Shown one piece after another: positions 1-7,736 of a stretch of 14,054 nucleotides of DNA (its first letter is position 1; the number at the start of each line of letters is the position of its first letter). The DNA is from Jimgerdemannia flammicorona (Eukaryota; Mucoromycota; Endogonomycetes; Endogonales; Endogonaceae): assembly GCA_003990745.1 (NCBI GenBank), contig RBNI01004440.1, forward strand, positions 1-14,054, read 5' to 3'. Below the pieces are notes generated by a model. The model had not been told where the DNA came from, made no database searches, and was given only the letters and a program-made list of their open reading frames with translations. Both the position numbers and the translations under genes were made by a program.

Positions 1-44
<44 letters not shown>
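1..44 (+). repeat. Poly(A) run at the window edge, probable retroposon tail
   Basis: The first 44 bases are A without interruption. Recognisable gypsy reverse-transcriptase coding sequence starts within a few bases, with no transition zone. A run of this length pressed against the interior of another element is what the 3' end of a plus-strand poly(A)-tailed retroposon looks like. The body of that element would lie outside the window. The second, complete insertion at 711-1938 has a tail of nearly the same length. An assembly or window-edge artefact cannot be excluded. Confidence 0.5.
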
Positions 45-46
<2 letters not shown>

Positions 47-47
47 T

Positions 48-700
48 AAAGCTCAAGAAGTATAAATTTTTCAAAAAACAAGTTAAATATCTTAACCACA
101 TTGTCTCTGTACAAGGAATTCAAGTAGATCTATACAAGATAGAGATAATTCAAGCATAGTCTATCCTGTCAAATCTTATAAAACTCTGATTCTTTCTTAG
201 TTTAGCTGGCTACTACTACTGCTTTGTTAGAAACTTCTCTAGCATTACTGAGTCACTAACTAACCTCATGAGAAAGGTACTTAACTCTGATCATTATATA
301 TTCTATATCTAGGACCTCTTCTATCAACAAGCCTTCTAAGAACTCAAAAACTACCAGACCAATACTCCAGTTCTACATAATGCAGATCTAAGTTTGAAAT
401 ATAATATTACTACTAATATATTGAATTTTGCCATTAGAGCAGTCCTGTCACAAGATGATGGTAAAGGACATCACTCTATTACCTTCAAGTCTTATAAGTT
501 GACTCTAGCCAAGCAAAAGCTAGCCACTTATAAGAAGGAGCTACTGGTAATAATATATACTCTGGACTACTAGTGATATTATCTAGAAGATATTGAGTTT
601 GATGTCATTACTGATCATCAAGTATTCAAGTACATTAATATCCAATCTACTCTGTTATATCTATAAGCCAAGTAAAGTCTCAAGCTTCAAACCTTCAATC
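48..700 (+). pseudogene. Gypsy reverse transcriptase C-terminus and RNase H, inactivated
   Basis: Read in the frame of the AAG at about 51, the translation gives the block KYKFFKKQVKYLNHIVS, which corresponds to the 'KCEFFKKEVKYLGHIVS' block at the end of gypsy RT. It is followed by SLAGYYYCFVRNFSSI (family: GLAGYYRRFIRNFS). Further on come the RNase H signatures GAVLSQD-like (about 436-460), LATYKKELL (about 520-545) and DVITDHQVFKYI (about 601-636). In-frame TAG and TGA codons replace Trp and Arg positions, for example before SIL near 159 and the TAG-TGA pair near 571. The frame runs to the insertion site at about 710 and resumes after 1954. This is a dead remnant. Confidence 0.9.
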
Positions 701-707
701 CAATAAT

Positions 708-710
<3 letters not shown>
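695..710 (+). repeat. Target-site duplication, left copy
   Basis: The 16-bp sequence TCAATCCAATAATTAT lies immediately before the poly(T) block and is repeated exactly at 1939-1954. It marks the left edge of the retroposon insertion. A TSD of this length with a poly(A) tail is typical of target-primed reverse transcription by a LINE-type machinery, not of LTR elements or most DNA transposons. Confidence 0.9.

Positions 711-752
<42 letters not shown>
711..752 (-). repeat. Poly(A) tail of the retroposon (poly(T) on + strand)
   Basis: Forty-two uninterrupted T residues on the plus strand. Together with the AATAAA on the minus strand just upstream and the flanking duplication, this is the 3' tail of the inserted element. 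The lack of interruptions suggests a fairly recent insertion. Confidence 0.85.
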
Positions 753-755
<3 letters not shown>

Positions 756-776
756 GGACTCATAGTCCCACAGATT

Positions 777-782
777 TTTATT
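777..782 (-). promoter_or_regulatory. Polyadenylation signal AATAAA of the retroposon
   Basis: The plus strand reads TTTATT, which is AATAAA on the minus strand, about 24 nt before the start of the A-tail. This is the usual distance between signal and cleavage site and supports a Pol II transcript as the retroposition intermediate. Confidence 0.6.
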
Positions 783-1186
783 GAAAGGGAAACTAGACTA
801 TATAGGCCAAAACCCTCTCCCACCACCCATCAAACAATATCTCCCTATTAACCTAGGCTACTAAATTGTTCAGTAGTTCCACCACTCTAGCTATACTTAT
901 CAAACACTGGCTATATCAATTCCTACAACATATACTAAACTTGTCTGCTCACCAGGGCTGGATCATTGTTTACACATGAGAGCACACCTATGCATCAGAT
1001 CTAGCAGTGTTAGGATGGAATAAAGAATAGCCCCCTGAACCCCAAAAGAAAGCCTGAGGTAAAGAAAAAACCCCCCAACTAACCAATAGAGAGCAAAGTA
1101 GATTCAAAGTAGATGAGTAAAGGACTTATATGCAGCACCTTCCTCAAAGGACTTACACATGAGCTAGGGCCTGAAAAGACTCCACT

Positions 1187-1250
1187 CCCACTCCCCAAGC
1201 CTGCAGGCCTCAATCACATTGCCATGTCAGCTCTCAGTTCTAGTTAGGTA
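1187..1250. repeat. 64-bp direct repeat inside retroposon, copy 1
   Basis: This 64-bp block aligns without gaps to 1269-1332. I count 10 differences, every one a transition (A/G or C/T). Both copies begin CCCACTCCCCAAGCCT. It is an internal duplication within the retroposon. Confidence 0.85.
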
Positions 1251-1268
1251 CTACTAAATAAGGAAGGC

Positions 1269-1332
1269 CCCACTCCCCAAGCCTATGGGCCTCAATCGCA
1301 TTGCTGCATCAGCTCCCAGTTCTAGTTGGGTA
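1269..1332. repeat. 64-bp direct repeat inside retroposon, copy 2
   Basis: Second copy of the block at 1187-1250, offset by 82 bp. It keeps more G/C at several of the differing positions, for example TAGTTGGGTA against TAGTTAGGTA in copy 1. Confidence 0.85.
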
Positions 1333-1938
1333 CAGCCAGGATGTCAGTTTCTGCACTACCCCACCCCCCATCAGCCAATCGAAAGGCCTCACTGAAATAT
1401 TATCTGCCCTAGCCCCAATGACCACCCCCAGTCTGGCACCCCACTGGTTCACCGTTATCACCCATCCTCCTATCTGTGATGGCCATCTCCCCTCCCATCC
1501 CAACAACACCTGAAAAACAGTCACCTATGCCAGAACTGTGCTCGCCAGGAAGCTCGCCAAAGCCAGAGGGCCCACCATAGGTACTGAGAACCTGTAGATA
1601 ACCTACACTGAGCACTTGATGCCCAAGGTCAGCCAACTCCCTATGTAATCTGTGATGCACTGAGGCAGCACCTTGTTGGCGATAATAAAAGGAAGAAGGT
1701 GCCACACCAAAATAGATGCACTCCAGATACAGCTGAAGGTATCAGAAACTATAAAAAAGTGAAGAAGACACTAATCTGACACTGATAAAGGGCAACTCAT
1801 TACCATTTCCCTCCTTCCACCATGTCTATGCAGGTATAGCAAACCAACCCGAGGTAGAGGGGGTAATAATAGGGAAAAGGGGACTCAGAAGATTGCCTAC
1901 CAAACCTTGTGACTGATAAGATAGCAGAGAAAGGGGCG

Positions 1939-1954
1939 TCAATCCAATAATTAT
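1939..1954 (+). repeat. Target-site duplication, right copy
   Basis: Exact repeat of 695-710. It follows directly on the end of the insert (...AAAGGGGCG) and leads back into gypsy coding sequence, whose next recognisable residues are the LDALSRYSDL block (family: VADALSRR). Confidence 0.9.
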
Positions 1955-2900
1955 CTATAAGTCTGATAAGATACTTATAGTACTAGATGCCTTATCTAGA
2001 TACTCAGATCTTATTACAATTATATAAGTCATCTTGGCATCTGAATTTTTAGACCAAATCAGACAAGCTTATCAAGAAGATACTATCACTACTAGAGTTT
2101 TTTCAAATAAGCTCAAGGATATATATACTATTGAGAATAATCTGATCTATTATTAAGATAAAGTCTACCTATCTGATAATATAAATCTCTACTATAAGAT
2201 ACTATAAGAATATTATAACTCCCCTCTTATCAGTTATCTTGAAATTGAGAAAATAGTCAGAAACATCCAGCATCACTACTATTGACTAAGTATGGTCAAG
2301 AAAATCAAGAACTATATTACTAGCTATAATCTCTGTTAGTATAATAAGTCTACTAATCAAGTACTAGCTGATTTGCTACAACTACTGTCAATTTCAACTA
2401 AGAAATTTAAGCAAGTTATAATAGACTTTATAACTTAGCTACTACAAATCTAATTCAATACTAATACTATTGTTATATTTATTGACCATCTGACCAAAAC
2501 TATAGTTATCAAACTAACTACTATTAATACTACTACATCTGAGATTGCAAGAATCTTCTTTAAGTTCATCTTCTATTACTATGATCTACTACAAGTAATT
2601 GTCAGTAATTGTGATCTCAAGTTCACTAGTTACTTTTGGCAAACTCTCTTTAAGACTCTGGAAACTTAATTGGCTATATATATCTACTACCTTTTACCTA
2701 CAAATAGATAGACAAACCAAGCACATGAACAGAACTCTAGAACAAATGCTCAGAAACTATATTTTTTATAAGTAAGATAATTGAAATCATTATTTAACTT
2801 ATATAAAATTTGTATACAATAATACTATTTAATCATCTACTGATCTTTCCCCCTTTTAGCTACTCTATGGTCAAGAATCTGAGATCTCTATAAGTTTAGT
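1955..2900 (+). pseudogene. Gypsy integrase, inactivated by RIP-type changes
   Basis: After the LDALSRYSDL block comes an integrase. The zinc-binding region reads EYYNSPLISYLEIEKIVR (family: HxSPLxGHxGxxKT), so both zinc His positions are Tyr. The CxxC pair reads YNLC followed by TAG, so its first Cys is also Tyr. The core shows FIDHLTK (first catalytic Asp kept), IVSNCDLKFTS (second Asp of the family's SDRDxxFTS region now Asn) and QTKHMNRTLEQMLRNY (family QTERVNRTLEQ, the catalytic Glu now Lys). Each change is explained by C-to-T on one strand or the other. A small frame change lies just before the last block, near 2700. The product would be inactive even without the stop codons. Confidence 0.88.
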
Positions 2901-3309
2901 CTCTTTTAAGAAAAACAGTCAAATATAAGTTCCTACTACCAAGAACCTTATAGACAAAATAGATAAACAACTCAAGATTACTACTGTAAACCTTCAGAAG
3001 GCCCAATAGTATCAAGTTAAGTATACTGATAAGACGTGTTGTAATATCACCTATACTATTAGTAATTAAGTTTTACTATTTACTAAGAACCTCAAGATAT
3101 AATCTCAAGTTAACTATCTATTGAACAAGTTCCAATCCAAATATATTAAACTCTTTGAGATTACTGAATAAGTCTTTACATTCTCCTATTATCTCAAGTT
3201 ACCTGAAACTATAAAAGTACATCTAGTCTTTCATATATCATATCTCAAGATCTGGAACTAGTCACTATCCTACTCTGGTCAAATTTTCAAGCTATCTATC
3301 TCTGTAATT

Positions 3310-3486
3310 ATTGAAGACCATATTGAGTATAAAGATGAGAAAATTCTTAAGCAAATCTACTATCATCATTCTGAATACCTGGTCAAGTAGATAGGCTACT
3401 CTAAATATGATACTACCTGGGAACCACTGATCAATCTCAAGAACTCTCAAGACCTAATTTAAGACTTTGAGGCAAAACACATTGTC
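3310..3486 (+). pseudogene. Chromodomain at the C-terminus of the gypsy polyprotein
   Basis: The frame reads EDHIEYKDEKILKQ, then YLVK-stop-IGYSKYDTTWEP, then LINLKNSQDLI-stop-DFEAKH. This is the chromodomain pattern (hxVExIL..R..YLVKWxGYxxxxxTWEPxxxL), with the Trp of VKW replaced by TAG and a second TAG further on. It assigns the element to the chromoviruses, whose integrases use this domain to target heterochromatin. The preceding stretch holds the HLVFHISYLKIW block (family: HPVFHVSLLKPY) near 3220-3260. Confidence 0.88.
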
Positions 3487-3786
3487 TAATCTCTGTAGTG
3501 ACTTTCTTGGATTATTGATGATCTATAGTAATAACTAGTGTCTTATATATTAGATGTTTACTTTGAGACTCTAAAACTAGTAGAATATCTAGTAAATAAG
3601 AAATCTACTGAAATGAAACTATTAGCTAGGTTCAAACTCCTCCCAGTTAGTTAGTCTGATAATAGGCCCTCTGCTCTATATGAGGATAGTTAGTTCTTAC
3701 CAATATACTAATATAAGTTTGAGAAATTTTGATTAAGTATATTTAGTCTTATATTATCTAAGAACTTAATAAGGACATTAGTTCTT

Positions 3787-3799
3787 AAGGAGGAAGAAA
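3787..3799 (+). other. Polypurine tract before the 3' LTR
   Basis: The purine run AAGGAGGAAGAAA lies directly before the TATAATA proposed as the LTR start. It is G-containing in a region otherwise poor in G. Its place after the chromodomain stop and just upstream of an LTR fits the second-strand primer of LTR retrotransposons. Confidence 0.6.
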
Positions 3800-4193
3800 T
3801 ATAATAATTTCATAGTTATATTTTAGTCTTAGTACTTTTTTGTATCTTTTTACTAGTTTTTTCTTATCTTTTCTTATATATTCTACTATATTCCAGTACT
3901 TTTTAAATGTCTGGAAATCTTCTCTTAGTATCAAGACTTTATTAGAATATTCTTATCTTTCCTTAGTACCAAGTCTCATATCTTGACTAGTCATAGAATC
4001 TTTTGGAATATTGTAGAATATTATTAGTTATCTTTGTTAAGAACTTATTTTTTAGCTTTTCTCTTCTTTTCTGAGATCCTTCTAGAATTTCTTCAAGAAT
4101 ACTTAAACCTACAAATATCTTTTTGAGCTACTTTAAGCTCATCAGAATTACTTGTCTTAATTACTTCCTCTTAAAGAAACTAGAACTATTACA
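3800..4193 (+). repeat. Probable 3' LTR (394 bp, RIP-altered ends)
   Basis: The stretch begins TATAATA right after the polypurine tract and ends TATTACA at 4187-4193. The end is the complement of TGTAATA, so the left end is the expected TG...CA terminus with one G-to-A change. The interior is T-rich and non-coding. The 5' LTR is outside the window, so the borders rest on terminal complementarity and position only. Confidence 0.55.
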
Positions 4194-4293
4194 AATAAGC
4201 TAAAAATTATTAAATTTCAATATATTTTTATTAAGTTATACATATATTATATTTTAAAAAATAAAATTCAAATTAAATTTTGAATTAAATTAG

Positions 4294-4395
4294 CCTTTAA
4301 ATTAAATTAAATTGAATCTTTAAATTAAATTGAATTGAACCTTTGATTCAATTTGAATCAAATCAAATTAGATCTTTAATTTAATTGAATTAAAT
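4294..4395. repeat. Degenerate 23-bp tandem repeat (about four units)
   Basis: Units begin YCTTTRA at 4294, 4317, 4340 and 4373. The first three follow at exact 23-bp steps; the fourth comes after a 10-bp spacer. Units 1 and 2 differ at two positions only, both transitions. All are built of AAATT/GAATT-like words and contain partly self-complementary stretches such as GATTCAATTTGAATC (4345-4359). No coding role is apparent. Confidence 0.6.
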
Positions 4396-5484
4396 AAAAT
4401 TTGAGTCAAATTCAATTTAATTTAATTTATTGAAAACACTAGTTCAGCCAGTCTGTCAATATATACTTACTCAACAATGAGTCACTCATTATCAACATAC
4501 TCTACCAACTACTCTCTCAAGTTATTCTATCTATCTTCTTTTTCATTAGTATGTTATATATCTCCAGATAGCTCTCAATTCTCTCTCAGAAGTCACCAAG
4601 TACTATATACTCATCCAGCCAATGTTTAGATAACTATATAATCTCTATCTTCTATTCTATATTAAAATACTCCTTATACTCAATAGAGAATATATCTAGA
4701 AATATTATATATATATAGCTATATTTAAAGTAAAAAGTAATTATATAAAATATTAAATAATAAAAATAAATTAGCTAAATCAATAGTGAGAAATAAAAAT
4801 GAACTAATGATTAATTTATAATTAATTAACTAAATATAAATAAACTATATATTTTTTAAAAGATATAAAATTACTTTATTATTAGTCAAAATATAAATTT
4901 AATAATATTTATATTTAAATTATAATAAATTTTTAAAATAATAATAATATAATATTGATCTATTTTTATCCCTCACTTATATTAATAATATATATATATA
5001 TATTTAAGCTATAAGATTTGCTGAAATACTATTACAGTATAATGTCTAATTTTTACATTAAAATTATATAACAAAAGAGAAATTAACAGAACTATAATAC
5101 TAAGAAAATATATAAATAAGATTTGGTCATAGTATTAAGAAAACTGTTGCTAAAGCAGAAAGACTATATATATATATTGCGATTAAGCAAAATAGAACTC
5201 ACAGGGTTAATTTTTGGATAGTGTGAAAACTAATGACAATAATAAACATAAATGAGTCAGAGGATACAAGTAGACTAGACAGCAGTGAAATATATATGTG
5301 AAGTTATGACTTAGTGACATTACCCAATATCAACTGGATAACGGGATTGTGTTTTTCAATGCTGTATGCGAAAATAAGGCTAATAGTCAAAAAGCGACGA
5401 GGAGATGCAAGGCGACGGTGGTCGTTATGATCTCCCGATGCACGTAAACTAACATGAAATTGTATCAGCTTTTCAATTTATGAC

Positions 5485-5490
5485 TTTATT
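5485..5490 (-). promoter_or_regulatory. Candidate polyadenylation signal of the reductase gene
   Basis: AATAAA on the minus strand, about 82 nt after the TAA stop codon of the aldo/keto reductase. It is a plausible 3'-end signal, although fungal signals are loose and AATAAA words are common in AT-rich DNA. Confidence 0.4.
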
Positions 5491-5571
5491 TAAGTAGCTA
5501 ATAAATGGGCCTCAGCGACTCGCTAACATTATGCATGTAAATACATCATCATTGAGGGATCCGAGAAAACT

Positions 5572-7011
5572 TTACAATCCCAAGCCTCCCATGTTTTGAT
5601 ACCTCATACCATGTACCCCGATCGAATTGATGATCTTCCTAATCTCCTTCAGCTCGTGCTCTGAAAGCGTGACGTTGGCGGCGCCAACATTTTCTTCGAG
5701 GTACTTAATGCGCTTCGTGCCCGGAATGGGAATGAAATCCTGGCCCTGAGCCAGAACCCAGGCGAGGACGAGCTGCGAGGAGGTGATGCCCTTGGCCTTG
5801 GCGAGTTCATCAAATCGGCGGACGAGGTCGAGATTCTTGGGGAAGTTCTCCGCGTTGAAGCGCGGTGCGAACCGCCGCATATCGTTCTTTTCGAAGTCGT
5901 CGGCCGATTTATATTGTCCCGTCAGCATCCCGCGGCCAAGGGGAGAGTAGGCGACGATGGTGACGCCTGGATGCACGCGAGGAGGAGATTGGAGGTGAAA
6001 AGGTGAGATAGACAATCTATAGCCACACAACAAACAACATATAGTTCCCCAACTTACCAAGCTCACGAGCGGTCTCCAAAATACCGTTCTCCTCAATATC
6101 GAGTGACCAGGGCGAGAACTCCATCTGTAGGGCGGCGATTGGGTGGACGGCGTAGGCGCGGCGAAGAGTGGCCGGCGAACATTCACTCAAACCGAGGTAG
6201 CGGACCTTGCCTTCCTTGACGAGCTCAGCCATGGCCTTGACGGTATCTTCAATGGGACTGCGAGTAAGAATGATTGTTGGACTTAGTATTAGTAGACAGA
6301 GAGCACACCAATGATTTGCCGAATCCGAATACCGCTTGGCCAGATCCAGTTCGTTTCGCACACTTACACGTTAGGATCGACGCGGTGCTGATAATACAGG
6401 TCCACATAATCAACTTGCAGCCTTCTCAAGCTAGCCTCAAGCGCCTGACGGACATATTCGGGAGTCCCATTGATGCCCAGGAACTCGCCATTGGGCCCAC
6501 GAACGTAGCCAAATTTGGTGGCGAGGAAGACCTCGCTGCGGCGGGTCTTGAGGACCTTGGCGAGAAGTTCCTCGTTTTTTCCAGCGCCGTACATGTCCTA
6601 GAAAACGCGAGAAGAGGTGAGATGACGCAGATGGTGATGAGATGATGGTATGCGTGACGGGAAGGATTGGGAAAAACTTACAGCGGTGTCCCAGAAATTC
6701 GCACTTTAGAGAGAACAGTTTGAAGGGTTAATGGCATAAATCCATGGCTAAGTCTTCATAGCAATGACAGACTCAACGAGTATAAAACCTACCCAAGATC
6801 AATTGATCGCTCCAACACGGCAATGCTCTCTTTCTCATCAATGGGGCCATAGAATTCGGACATTCTATATCGCAACAGATTGGCAGGTCAGCTCACTAAT
6901 CACAACATCACACAGATAAAGGCAGCCCACCCAAACCTACCCCATGCACCCTAATCCAATAGCGGCAACCTTGACGCCAGTGCGGCCGAGTTCACGAGGG
7001 AGAATAGACAT
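5572..7011 (-). CDS. Aldo/keto reductase (AKR13/YakC-like), six exons
   Basis: Probable NADPH-dependent, cytosolic aldo/keto reductase of 329 aa. Exons on the minus strand: 7011-6941, 6864-6793, 6703-6682, 6597-6368, 6257-6058 and 5966-5572. All introns are GT-AG (76, 89, 84, 110, 91 bp), and every junction restores the family sequence. The start gives [24 protein letters not shown], written here only as the usual AKR N-terminus (residues 1-24). The catalytic tetrad is complete: D53 (FWDTAD), Y58 (DMYG), K83 (ATKFG) and H126 (YYQHR). The C-terminal cofactor-binding block is IPIPGTKR (277-284) followed by YLEENVGA. Length is normal and there is no signal peptide. Exon 3 is only 22 nt. The IPIPGTK and GMSEFYG signatures point to the AKR13 group; the substrate cannot be told from sequence. 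Confidence 0.94.
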
Positions 7012-7075
7012 TGGTGTTGTGGAAGGTGTGAGAGAGAGGGATCTGAAGCAACCAGGGGACGTGTCGGACTGCCCT

Positions 7076-7091
7076 TATATATATATATATA
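7076..7091 (-). promoter_or_regulatory. TATA-like (TA)8 element of the reductase promoter
   Basis: Eight TA repeats, 65-80 bp upstream of the reductase ATG at 7011. The position suits a TATA element with a short 5' UTR. It could equally be a neutral microsatellite. Confidence 0.4.
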
Positions 7092-7291
7092 CGTGACGCC
7101 TTTGCGAACCGGATATTCGGCGCCTTATAATTATGTATTCGGATAAAAGGTTAAAAATTGCCGTGGGTAAATTTATGTGGCGGACCATTCGGACCATTAT
7201 GAGCAAATTCGGATAGCACCAATCTGCATCATCAATTCTTGTAAAAATGATAAAATTGCTTAAAATACAGACAAAATTCATATATTTTAAA

Positions 7292-7328
7292 ATTATACTG
7301 ATTAAATTTAAATATGAGTAAGCTATTA
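7292..7328. repeat. 37-bp direct repeat, copy 1
   Basis: Begins ATTATACTGATTAAATTTAA. It matches 7347-7383 at an offset of 55 bp, and the few differences are transitions. Confidence 0.65.
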
Positions 7329-7346
7329 ATTCGTATATATATCAAG

Positions 7347-7383
7347 ATTATACTGACTAAATTTAAATATAAACAAGCTATCA
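7347..7383. repeat. 37-bp direct repeat, copy 2
   Basis: Begins ATTATACTGACTAAATTTAA. Second copy of the repeat at 7292-7328, ending AAACAAGCTATCA where copy 1 has GAGTAAGCTATTA. Confidence 0.65.
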
Positions 7384-7736
7384 AAATTGTGAAAGAGTAT
7401 AGTTTTTTTTAATAAATATCTACTAATAGAGTATAAGTAATATAAGTAATATAAGAAGTGAATTATTGAGATTACTAACTAAATTATTTACAGATAATAG
7501 ATTTTTAAAATAATAAAGACTATAAGAAAGGTTATAGTGAGAGCTACAATGAAAACTATAATAAGAGCTATAACCCGGCCTCGCCTGGGGAACAACTAAG
7601 TAATTGGTTTAGTCATGTGACAATCACTTTTGGGCCTTGGAAAATGTCGCTTAACAGGTAAGTCATGAATTTTAGCTGCTTTCTAGTTGTCAACTCGAGC
7701 TGATAGTCAACTTTAGTCAACTCTACTATCTCCATC

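Larger units (their letters stand above)
711..1938 (-). mobile_element. Poly(A)-tailed retroposon inserted in the gypsy element
   Basis: A 1,228-bp insert starts on the plus strand with 42 T residues (711-752), the reverse complement of a poly(A) tail, and ends at 1938. It is flanked by a perfect 16-bp target-site duplication. The gypsy frame stops at its left edge and continues after its right edge, so the insert is younger than the gypsy copy. On the minus strand an AATAAA signal (782-777) lies about 24 nt before the tail, so the source was probably a polyadenylated Pol II transcript. The longest minus-strand ORF (1705-1409, 98 aa) resembles nothing I know, and no tRNA-like A/B boxes were found. 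It is best read as a non-autonomous or 5'-truncated LINE-mobilised element, or a retrocopy of a non-coding transcript. It is much less AT-rich than its host element. Confidence 0.87.
45..4193 (+). mobile_element. RIP-degraded Ty3/gypsy chromovirus (5' part outside window)
   Basis: The order end of RT, RNase H, integrase, chromodomain, polypurine tract, LTR on the plus strand is that of a Ty3/gypsy chromovirus. The reading frame is readable for long stretches but broken by TAG and TGA codons and some small frame changes. Most stops sit where the family has Trp, Gln or Arg, as expected from C-to-T and G-to-A change by RIP. Composition is strongly AT-biased compared with the genes further right. 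The element is interrupted by a retroposon at 711-1938. The gag, protease, most of RT, the primer-binding site and the 5' LTR are not in the window. It cannot encode working proteins. Class assignment is secure; naming a family would need a search. Confidence 0.93.
4194..5571. other. AT-rich intergenic DNA without a confident gene
   Basis: This stretch is dominated by A and T, with TA-rich microsatellite-like patches (for example 4988-5002 and 5167-5179) and a 23-bp-period degenerate repeat at 4294-4395. Between about 4440 and 4700 the sequence is less AT-rich, and one minus-strand frame is interrupted only by TAG/TGA, which suggests another RIP-altered coding remnant. I cannot identify it. 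Composition returns to that of the genes after about 5330. The part next to 5571 should be the 3' UTR of the reductase gene, with a TTTATT (AATAAA on the minus strand) at 5485-5490. Confidence 0.6.
7012..7736. other. Reductase promoter region and AT-rich spacer
   Basis: The first 200 bp belong to the promoter of the minus-strand reductase. A (TA)8 run at 7076-7091 lies about 65-80 bp upstream of its ATG, and ATTCGG (CCGAAT on the gene strand) occurs four times at 7115, 7137, 7187 and 7207. Then follows AT-rich DNA with two 37-bp direct repeats (7292-7328 and 7347-7383). Near 7680-7722 there are three GTCAACT words, the first inside the small palindrome AGTTGTCAACT (7685-7695). No gene is seen. 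Confidence 0.6.

Noticed and set aside
1301..1705. Open frames of 70-98 aa on both strands inside the retroposon as genes
   Set aside because: They overlap each other on opposite strands, resemble no known family, and lie in a poly(A)-tailed insert whose other parts are full of stops.
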